From Sulfurimonas sp. (GTDB taxonomy: Bacteria > Campylobacterota > Campylobacteria > Campylobacterales > Sulfurimonadaceae): a DNA stretch of 5,063 nt. Position 1 is the stretch's first letter, and each line of letters begins with the position of its first letter. The notes beneath the pieces are model-generated. The model saw nothing but the letters and a program-made list of their open reading frames with translations. It was not told the DNA's origin and ran no database searches. The position numbers were made by a program, and so were the translations under genes. Positions 1 to 4,768 of the stretch are shown here, in pieces. The stretch spans positions 1 to 5,063 of the forward strand of contig JANTGV010000109.1 in the NCBI GenBank assembly GCA_024762745.1, written 5' to 3'.

Positions 1-545
1 CCTTCCGCTATCTGAGAGGCAATAAGACCAAGAAGGAGTGCACCCCAGCCATTAAGAACTATTATAGAGCTTATAGGAGCAGATGTAGAATCACAAACAT
101 ACGCAAGTTTTGCACGTGACACGCCCTGTTTATCACAAAGGGGTTTACCAACTGCTCCAGCGATTAAAGATGTTATAGAGGACTCTATAAAAATAACTAC
201 ACCTATAAGGTAACTTAGCATAAGAGCACTTCTAGGTGAATTCACAAGTGCATTTTTGGTATGAACATAATCTATAAAACCATCAATACCCCCGCTCTTT
301 TCTATGAGTGCCATAACGCTTCCCACTAATATTGCAAAACCTAAAGTTTTTAAAATCCAAGCTTCACTCAATAGAGAACTAAAAAGTAAAAAGAGTGCTT
401 CAGACGAAGCCAAAAAAGAAAAATCGTTTAAAATCAAGAGACCTAAAACAATACCGCCAAAAAGAGAGAGAAGTACATTTTTTGAATAGAGTGCTAAAGC
501 GATAGCAAGCAGCGAAGGGAGAAGCGAGAGAGCTGAGAGTTCTAT
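1..545 (-). CDS. NhaC-family Na+/H+ antiporter, N-terminal part (runs off the left edge)
   Basis: This reading frame gives 181 uninterrupted codons (545 down to 3) of a very hydrophobic protein and continues beyond the window. Hydrophobic segments lie near residues 5-20, 24-39, 50-59, 64-81, 107-120 and 158-176, as in a polytopic inner-membrane carrier. The segment ESSITSLIAGAVGKP (121-135) and the segment CDSTSAPISSIIVLNGWG (151-168) resemble the conserved core of the NhaC/COG1757 antiporters, which exchange Na+ for H+ and serve pH and sodium homeostasis. The subfamily substrate cannot be settled from half a protein. The start is odd: the frame opens after an in-frame TAG and has no ATG, GTG or TTG before codon 37 (TTG, 435-437) or codon 78 (ATG, 312-314), both inside or beyond the first membrane segments. 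The best placed start is ATA at 543-545, 8 nt after an AGGA. The gene follows the acetyltransferase gene by 10 nt and is probably co-transcribed with it. The family call is firm; the start is uncertain. Confidence 0.82.
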   Translation of the reverse strand, partial: MELSALSLLPSLLAIALALYSKNVLLSLFGGIVLGLLILNDFSFLASSEALFLLFSSLLSEAWILKTLGFAILVGSVMALIEKSGGIDGFIDYVHTKNALVNSPRSALMLSYLIGVVIFIESSITSLIAGAVGKPLCDKQGVSRAKLAYVCDSTSAPISSIIVLNGWGALLLGLIASQIAE

Positions 546-553
546 GTCCGTGT

Positions 554-557
554 TCCT
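554..557 (-). promoter_or_regulatory. Ribosome binding site of the NhaC-type gene
   Basis: The minus strand reads AGGA here, followed by an 8-nt spacer and then ATA at 543-545. The motif overlaps the TAG stop of the acetyltransferase gene (556-558), so translation of the two genes could be coupled. This site is the main reason for placing the antiporter start at the ATA codon and not at a downstream TTG or ATG. Confidence 0.5.
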
Positions 558-1179
558 AGAACTCTATTGCCATCAACATTAAACCGGCTCTTCCAAATTT
601 TTCTTTATAGAGTTCGCACTCTCTTTCATCAACTTTTTTAAAACCTAGTTTTTTATAAAAGAGCTCACTCTCTAAAGAGCCAATCTCAATGATGGTCTGA
701 GCAATTCGATAGCCTTTAAGCCTTGCAGTCAAAAGACTTTTTCGCATTAGCTCTTTTAAGACACCAACATCTATAAAACCTTCAAGTTCTTCCATAAAGT
801 CAAACATCAAAGTTCTATTGTTTAGGTTAAAGCCACAGCTAAAGTAGACCTCTAGAGAGTCACTTACATCTTCACGGCAGCCCAACTCTTTAAATGCGGC
901 TATAAGTGTCTCTTTAGTAGCAATTCTAGGCTCATAACTACAGAGTGTCCCCACACTTTTCCCATCAACTTCAGCAATGAGAAAGTTACTATAGTGACAA
1001 TGATTTTTCGCTGTAGTACACGTCAGCTGCTCAAGTCTTTCTAAAATAGTTTTATCATCATTTGTATCAAATACAAGATCAAACATACCATCTTTTTTCC
1101 CAGCTCTAGAGCTTTGTAGTATCATCTGTGCTAAGAAGGGAGCATCGCTTGCTACAGCTTGTCTAATTTTAATAGCCAT
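556..1179 (-). CDS. GNAT-family N-acetyltransferase (putative)
   Basis: The 207-residue product has the layout of a GNAT acyltransferase, which moves an acyl group from acyl-CoA to an amine; the acceptor here is unknown and the protein should be cytosolic. Visible signs are the N-terminal strand-helix IKIRQAVASDAPFLAQMI (3-20), a central beta hairpin FLIAEVDGKSVGTLCSYEP (66-84), and the C-terminal FYKKLGFKKVDE (174-185), which matches the usual 'Y-x-K-x-G-F' end of the fold. The closing FGRAGLMLM resembles the tail of one GNAT subgroup. The pyrophosphate-binding loop is hard to find: around 133-141 the sequence is EGFIDVGVL, not R/Q-x-x-G-x-G/A, so CoA binding may be altered or the alignment is off. 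The ATG at 1177-1179 is preceded by GGAAA at good spacing. The gene diverges from the transpeptidase gene and sits 10 nt upstream of the antiporter gene. The family is fairly sure; the function is unknown. Confidence 0.75.
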   Translation of the reverse strand: MAIKIRQAVASDAPFLAQMILQSSRAGKKDGMFDLVFDTNDDKTILERLEQLTCTTAKNHCHYSNFLIAEVDGKSVGTLCSYEPRIATKETLIAAFKELGCREDVSDSLEVYFSCGFNLNNRTLMFDFMEELEGFIDVGVLKELMRKSLLTARLKGYRIAQTIIEIGSLESELFYKKLGFKKVDERECELYKEKFGRAGLMLMAIEF

Positions 1180-1200
1180 ATTAATTTTCCGTAAATTAAT
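1180..1200. repeat. 8-bp inverted repeat around the GNAT ribosome binding site
   Basis: The plus strand reads ATTAATTT at 1180-1187 and AAATTAAT at 1193-1200, perfect reverse complements separated by 5 bp. In the minus-strand transcript the two arms flank ACGGA, which contains the GGA core of the ribosome binding site, and the downstream arm abuts the ATG at 1179. It could be an all-A/U hairpin with the binding site in its loop, a protein operator, or chance in an AT-rich spacer. Confidence 0.5.
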
Positions 1201-1208
1201 TTAATTCA

Positions 1209-1214
1209 TATAAT
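1209..1214 (+). promoter_or_regulatory. Putative -10 element for the transpeptidase gene
   Basis: A perfect TATAAT lies 19 bp before the ATG at 1234. Transcription would start near 1221, giving a leader of about a dozen bases. No clear -35 box is visible, which is usual for vegetative promoters in Campylobacterota, and the leader has no strong Shine-Dalgarno sequence. It is assigned by motif and position only. Confidence 0.45.
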
Positions 1215-1215
1215 A
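1210..1215 (-). promoter_or_regulatory. Putative -10 element for the GNAT-antiporter pair
   Basis: The minus strand reads TATTAT here, 30 bp before the GNAT ATG. It overlaps almost completely the opposite-strand TATAAT at 1209-1214, so the two divergent genes may compete for one polymerase site. No -35 box is recognisable. The alternative TATATG at 1207-1212 would fit nearly as well. Confidence 0.35.
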
Positions 1216-1233
1216 GTAATAGTACCATACTTT

Positions 1234-1950
1234 ATGATAAAAAGTTTCTTAATTATTATAAGTTTTCAAATTTTACTATATTCTTCACAGCAAATAATTT
1301 TGGTTGTTAGTGAAGATTACGAATCATCTCAAGCCTCTTTGGAGTGTTATGAAGATGGAGTAAAAATGTTTGAAACTATCGAAGTAAATATCGGCAAGAA
1401 TGGTCTGGGATGGGGGATTGGAGAGCTTTCTCTAAAACAAAAAGAGGAGGTACCACTAAAGTATGAAGGTGATAAAAAGGCACCAATGGGTGTTTTCAAA
1501 CTCACTCATATATTTGGTTATTCACACGAGCATAACTACTCTCTTCCCTATCTATATACATCAGATAATCTTATCTGCGTTGATGATAGTAGCTCACAAT
1601 TTTATAATCAAGTCATCGAAGCAAACGGTAATGAAAGAAGTTATGAAAATATGAAACGCAGCGATCATCAGTATGAACTTGGGGTTTTAGTATCCCATAA
1701 TAAAGATGCAATCGAAAAAAGAGGCTCATGTATATTTTTACATGTTAAAAAATCAGAGAACTCTCCAACAGCTGGGTGTACTGCTATGAGTTTAGATGAA
1801 ATAAAAAAAATAGCTTCTTGGCTTGATGCAAAGAAGAATCCTCTTCTTATACAGATTCCAAAATCATCTAAAGAAGAAGTTTTAAAACTATATCCAGAGC
1901 TTAAAAGCTCTAGTCATCGTCCTCATCATCAAAAGAATCTCTCTCAATAA
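1234..1950 (+). CDS. Secreted L,D-transpeptidase-like (YkuD-domain) protein
   Basis: The 238-residue protein begins with a short signal-like segment (MIKSFLIIISFQILLYSS), so it should be exported to the periplasm. No lipobox cysteine is seen. The rest matches the YkuD/L,D-transpeptidase fold of the COG3786 type: GWGIG at 59-63, GDKKAPMGVF at 79-88, CVDDSSSQFYN at 115-125, a GVLVSHN stretch at 150-156, and the catalytic signature CIFLH...PTAGCTAMS with His170 and Cys182. Enzymes of this family use the cysteine to make L,D cross-links in peptidoglycan, attach proteins to it, or exchange terminal D-amino acids; which of these applies cannot be told. The final residues after about 222 (SSSHRPHHQKNLSQ) lie past the domain and are encoded opposite the acidic tail of the minus-strand gene, overlapping it by 41 bp. 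The gene stands alone on the plus strand, with its own putative TATAAT promoter. Confidence 0.85.
   Translation: MIKSFLIIISFQILLYSSQQIILVVSEDYESSQASLECYEDGVKMFETIEVNIGKNGLGWGIGELSLKQKEEVPLKYEGDKKAPMGVFKLTHIFGYSHEHNYSLPYLYTSDNLICVDDSSSQFYNQVIEANGNERSYENMKRSDHQYELGVLVSHNKDAIEKRGSCIFLHVKKSENSPTAGCTAMSLDEIKKIASWLDAKKNPLLIQIPKSSKEEVLKLYPELKSSSHRPHHQKNLSQ
1896..1911. terminator. Possible weak hairpin at the convergent gene ends
   Basis: AGAGC (1896-1900) and GCTCT (1907-1911) can pair around TTAAAA, and the pairing extends to 7 bp if a 2-base loop is allowed. It lies exactly at the stop codon of the minus-strand 107-residue gene and inside the 3' end of the transpeptidase gene. Neither strand has a proper T-tract right after it, so termination here is only a suggestion. 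Confidence 0.22.
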
Positions 1951-2233
1951 CTTTTGGCTTAGCCTTAACTGCAATCAATTCACTAATACTCTCAGAAGAA
2001 ATCTCAAGAGCCATAGCTACAAATGAGATAAGAGCATTATCATCTATAATCTCTTGACACTCTTTAGATGTATTATAGATAGTTAGGACACCATTATCTA
2101 CTAACACATCTTTGTTGTTAATTTTTAATTCTGCTGCTATTTCATGCATATCGCGACGATTTAACTGTACGCCGTCTACCCTCATAGAAAAACCCGTTCT
2201 AGGGTCCGGGATTACAATAGTGTTACTCTTCAT
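1910..2233 (-). CDS. Conserved-looking protein of unknown function, acidic C-terminus
   Basis: I do not recognise this 107-residue protein. It is soluble, with no signal or membrane segment. The N-terminal half contains IVIPDPRTGFSMRVDGVQLN (6-25), which reads like short beta strands, then a helical EIAAELKI and a strand-like VLTIYNT (49-55). Residues 65-90 look helical (ALISFVAMALEISSESISEL), and the tail DSFDDEDDD is strongly acidic. The ATG at 2231-2233 lies inside the end of argS (11-bp overlap, different frame), so translation is probably coupled to argS and the gene is likely last in the operon. Its 3' end overlaps the transpeptidase gene on the other strand by 41 bp. The tight junction and protein-like composition support a real gene. 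I see nothing that shows its function, and a role linked to ArgRS would be a guess from position only. Confidence 0.72.
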   Translation of the reverse strand: MKSNTIVIPDPRTGFSMRVDGVQLNRRDMHEIAAELKINNKDVLVDNGVLTIYNTSKECQEIIDDNALISFVAMALEISSESISELIAVKAKPKVIERDSFDDEDDD

Positions 2234-3818
2234 CTTTAACCATTCTGTCTTTAGCTTCGATTCCCATAAGCGAGAGTCCAGTTTTCAGCGATAAAGCTAC
2301 TACTAAAAGCACTTTAAGAAGTTTTGCTTCATCTTCAGTTCCAATCATACGTACATCATAGTAGAACTTATGCAGAGATGCTGCTAAAGCTTTTAGATAG
2401 TCCGGCAGTTTTTGAACTTGTCGAGAGCTAAATGCATCTTCAACTACTTCAGGGAGCAATAGAGCATCAAAAAGAAGACTATCTGCACTCTCTCCTAAGT
2501 TCTTAAGAGTTGCGTTTTCTATATCTTCTCTACTTACTTCCGCTTTAGAAAGAAGTGTTTGTATACGAGCATGAGCATACTGTATGTAGAAAATTGGGTT
2601 TGAACTATCTTGTTTTTTAAACTCAGCCAAATCAAACTCTAACGCAGTGTCTGACTTTTTAGATGCAAAAATAAAACGCAGTGCATCCGAACCAATCTCT
2701 TCAACTATATCACTCATCAGTATAACGTTACCAGCACGTTTACTCATTTTATAAGGCTCACCATCTTTTAAAAGACTTACCATTTGAGAAAGTAGCGTTT
2801 CTAGTTTATTTGAGTCATAACCTAAAAATTCAATAGCTGCTTTTACCCTTGGAATATAACCGTGATGATCAGCTCCCCAGATATTTATGTAGTGATCATA
2901 TCCACGCTCAAATTTTTGATTGTGGTAAACGATATCACCAGCCAAGTATGTTGGACGTCCATCATCACGAACAACTACTCTATCGTGGTCATCACCCTTA
3001 CTCTCAGAGGCGATAAACATCTTGCCCTCTTTTTCGTAAACACCAGACCCCATCTTAGCCATAACTCTATCCCACTCACAATAAAGAGAGGACTCATTAA
3101 CAAAAGTATCAAAATGAATGTTTGTATTTGCAAGAGATTGAACAACAATCTCCATTACACCATCTTTAGCCCACATCGCAAGCTCTTTTTGACGAGATTC
3201 ATCACTCAGTATCTCTTTACCAAACTTCTCAACAGCTTTTTGTGTTAAACCCTCTAAGTAATCACCACGATAGTAACTCTCAGGATATTCAACTTCTTCT
3301 TTTAAAATATTTTCACGACCATAAAGTTGAATAGAGAGCCCTAGCAGATCAATCTGATTACCAGCATCATTTACATAGTACTCGGCAGTAATGTCATAAC
3401 CAAGATGTCTTCCTAAACGCAGTAGAGTATCTCCATATACAGCGCCACGTGCATGACCGATATGGAGAGGTCCTGTAGGGTTTGCACTTACAAACTCTAA
3501 AAGAATTTTCTCATCTCTCTCCTGCTTGGCAAACTCTGTAGGATTATCTAGTGCCCAAGTTCCATACTCACTTAAAAAGTTTTCACTCAAACGAAAGTTT
3601 AAGTACCCTTTAACTGACTCTACACTCGAGAACTCTTCACTACCATCAAATGAAGAAGCAAGCTCTTCAGCTATAACCATAGGTGATTTTCTAAGTTCTT
3701 TTGCTAATGAAAAGGCGATTGGAGTGGCAAAGTGACCAAATGAGCGGTCACGAGGTTTCTCTAAAACAACTTCACGACCTAGTTTTTCGCGTAATAACGC
3801 CGATACTCGTTGTTTCAA
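2223..3818 (-). CDS. argS: Arginyl-tRNA synthetase (class I)
   Basis: ArgRS charges tRNA-Arg with arginine in an ATP-dependent, tRNA-requiring reaction in the cytosol. The 531-residue length is close to the family size in Campylobacterota. The N-terminal tRNA-recognition domain shows FGHFATPIAFSLAKELRKSP (27-46). The class I HIGH motif is in SANPTGPLHIGHARGAV (111-127). A WGADHHGYIPR segment (314-324) precedes the KMSK-type loop KMSKRAGN (357-364), and QYAHARIQTLL (413-423) opens the helical anticodon-binding domain. The start is TTG at 3816-3818: an in-frame TAG, the stop of tatA, lies just two codons upstream and the next in-frame ATG is codon 47, so TTG is close to forced, and it gives an N-terminus similar to the C. 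jejuni enzyme. The last residues (VKDEE) go a little past the usual end and overlap the next gene by 11 bp. It follows tatA by 3 nt and is expressed with it. The identification is certain. Confidence 0.97.
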   Translation of the reverse strand: MKQRVSALLREKLGREVVLEKPRDRSFGHFATPIAFSLAKELRKSPMVIAEELASSFDGSEEFSSVESVKGYLNFRLSENFLSEYGTWALDNPTEFAKQERDEKILLEFVSANPTGPLHIGHARGAVYGDTLLRLGRHLGYDITAEYYVNDAGNQIDLLGLSIQLYGRENILKEEVEYPESYYRGDYLEGLTQKAVEKFGKEILSDESRQKELAMWAKDGVMEIVVQSLANTNIHFDTFVNESSLYCEWDRVMAKMGSGVYEKEGKMFIASESKGDDHDRVVVRDDGRPTYLAGDIVYHNQKFERGYDHYINIWGADHHGYIPRVKAAIEFLGYDSNKLETLLSQMVSLLKDGEPYKMSKRAGNVILMSDIVEEIGSDALRFIFASKKSDTALEFDLAEFKKQDSSNPIFYIQYAHARIQTLLSKAEVSREDIENATLKNLGESADSLLFDALLLPEVVEDAFSSRQVQKLPDYLKALAASLHKFYYDVRMIGTEDEAKLLKVLLVVALSLKTGLSLMGIEAKDRMVKDEE

Positions 3819-3821
3819 ATT

Positions 3822-4064
3822 CTATGCTTGTTTTGTAGTTTCTGAAGATTTTGTAGCTTCTGCAGATGCTACTTCTTCACTTTTTTCAACTTTTTTTGGC
3901 TCATCTGTAGATGCTACTTCATCCTCTACATCTTTCATCTCTTCTTTAAAATTCTTGATACCTTTACCAAAACCTTTTGCTAATTCAGGTATTTTTTTAG
4001 CACCAAATAATAAAACAACGATTGCTAAAACGATTAATAGTTCTGTTCCACCAGGCATTCCCAT
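3822..4064 (-). CDS. tatA: Sec-independent (twin-arginine) translocase subunit TatA
   Basis: TatA oligomers form the membrane-crossing part of the Tat system, which exports folded proteins with an RR signal peptide; TatBC binds the substrate. The 80-residue product shows the expected order: a short periplasmic start MGMPGGTE with a polar residue at position 8, one membrane helix (about 9-21, [13 protein letters not shown]), the FG-A-K-K-I-P-E-L hinge (20-28), an amphipathic helix (about 25-45), and a charged, low-complexity tail rich in Glu, Lys and Ser. The ATG at 4062-4064 has AAGGA 8 nt upstream. The second ATG (codon 3) is less well spaced. tatB and tatC are not in the window. The gene lies between gmk and argS, as I recall for C. 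jejuni, and its stop is only 3 nt from argS. TatE would look similar, but in this clade tatA is the usual name. Confidence 0.95.
   Translation of the reverse strand: MGMPGGTELLIVLAIVVLLFGAKKIPELAKGFGKGIKNFKEEMKDVEDEVASTDEPKKVEKSEEVASAEATKSSETTKQA
3859..3923. repeat. tatA: Imperfect 20-bp direct repeat in the tatA tail
   Basis: Bases 3859-3878 and 3904-3923 agree at 18 of 20 positions and are 45 bp apart, exactly 15 codons. They encode EEVASAEA and DEVASTDE in the disordered TatA tail. The repeat keeps the reading frame and looks like a small internal duplication, or convergence within an Ala/Glu/Ser-rich linker. Confidence 0.55.
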
Positions 4065-4073
4065 ACTGTATAT
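4065..4073 (-). promoter_or_regulatory. tatA ribosome binding region
   Basis: The minus strand reads AAGGA just upstream of this 8-nt spacer and then the tatA ATG. It is the clearest Shine-Dalgarno sequence in the window and fixes the tatA start. argS, whose TTG has no good site of its own, may depend on ribosomes finishing tatA. Confidence 0.5.
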
Positions 4074-4099
4074 CCTTACTTTTTATTTTTTAATTCGTG

Positions 4100-4105
4100 A
4101 GTATA
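4100..4105 (-). promoter_or_regulatory. Possible -10 element for tatA-argS
   Basis: TATACT on the minus strand lies 35 bp before the tatA ATG in the only sizeable gap of the operon (4065-4147). It would start a transcript near 4093 with a leader of about 29 bases. No -35 box is recognisable and the surroundings are AT-rich, so chance is possible. It would let tatA and argS be transcribed apart from gmk. Confidence 0.3.
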
Positions 4106-4133
4106 TCTACAATTTGCTGTGACTACTCTTATC

Positions 4134-4147
4134 AAATAAATTTATTT
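4134..4147. repeat. 14-bp perfect A/T palindrome after gmk
   Basis: AAATAAATTTATTT is its own reverse complement and sits directly after the gmk stop codon. As RNA it would be a weak, loopless A/U hairpin, so it is a poor terminator; as DNA it could be a protein site or upstream promoter sequence for tatA. In such AT-rich sequence chance cannot be excluded. Confidence 0.4.
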
Positions 4148-4768
4148 TTATATATTTTCCCATTTCAAGACAAATTCATTTATCTTATCGTGCGGTATTT
4201 TCAATCTTGCTGTGATAGCTATCTGTCTAAGTACATCTGCTGCAACTTTTAAGTCATCATTAACTATTAAAAAATCATACTCTGATGTTCTCTGTATCTC
4301 TCTCTTAGCCATCTTTAGACGATTCTCTATAACTTCCTTGGAGTCTGTTGAACGACTCACAAGTCTATGTTCTAACTCTGAAAGGCTTGGAGGAGTTATA
4401 AAGACCGATGTTGTAATATCTCCTAACCTATTGTTTACAGCAGTATTTCCCTGAACATCTATATCAAAAATGACCAGCTTTCCATCTGCCAATGCATTTT
4501 TAACAGGTTTTAAAGATGTTCCATAGTAATTTCCATGAACAAGTGCATACTCTAAAAAGTGATCCTCTTCTATATCTCTTTTAAACTCATCTTGATCTAC
4601 AAAATGATAATCTACTCCCTCTTCTTCACCTTCTCTCATAGGTCGAGTCGTTGTCGATATTGAAAAATAGTAATCTCCTATATCATCCTTTATCTCATTT
4701 ATGAGAGAACTTTTTCCAGCTCCGCTTGGACCTGATAAAACTAAAACTACTCCGTTGTGTTCAATCAC
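4148..4768 (-). CDS. gmk: Guanylate kinase
   Basis: This enzyme phosphorylates GMP to GDP with ATP, an essential step of guanine nucleotide synthesis in the cytosol. The 206-residue length is typical. The P-loop is GPSGAGKSS (13-21). The GMP-binding part has TTTRPMREGE (39-48), VDYHFV (52-57), and FLEYALVHGNYYGT (71-84). DIDVQG (102-107) is the Walker-B-like strand, and the lid/adenine side includes RLVSRSTDSKEVIENRL (135-151). All key residues are present. The start is GTG at 4766-4768, sharing one base with the TAG stop of the upstream acidic-protein gene (TAGTG), with AGG 9 nt before it inside that gene. This arrangement points to translational coupling. It is followed after 83 bp by tatA. 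The identification is certain; the exact start is very likely. Confidence 0.97.
   Translation of the reverse strand: MIEHNGVVLVLSGPSGAGKSSLINEIKDDIGDYYFSISTTTRPMREGEEEGVDYHFVDQDEFKRDIEEDHFLEYALVHGNYYGTSLKPVKNALADGKLVIFDIDVQGNTAVNNRLGDITTSVFITPPSLSELEHRLVSRSTDSKEVIENRLKMAKREIQRTSEYDFLIVNDDLKVAADVLRQIAITARLKIPHDKINEFVLKWENI

Noticed and set aside
304..489. Plus-strand open frame of 61 codons at the left side
   Set aside because: It is Lys/Ser-rich and antisense to the hydrophobic antiporter gene, whose minus-strand frame has clear family motifs.
1463..1654. Second plus-strand open frame of 63 codons
   Set aside because: It lies in another frame inside the transpeptidase gene and has no features of its own.
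1878..1889. AGTTTTAAAACT palindrome near the end of the transpeptidase gene
   Set aside because: It is an A/T-rich loopless palindrome inside coding sequence with no T-tract after it; too weak for a terminator and likely by chance.
2738..2752. KMSKR instead of the textbook KMSKS in ArgRS
   Set aside because: The last position of this motif varies among arginyl-tRNA synthetases, and the HIGH motif and surrounding segments are intact, so no loss of function is implied.
2862..3248. Plus-strand open frame of 128 codons opposite argS
   Set aside because: It lies wholly within the well-supported argS gene on the other strand, has no recognisable protein features and no ribosome binding site; it is a by-product of argS codon use.
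4212..4454. Plus-strand open frame of 80 codons opposite gmk
   Set aside because: It is fully inside gmk, which has all guanylate kinase motifs.
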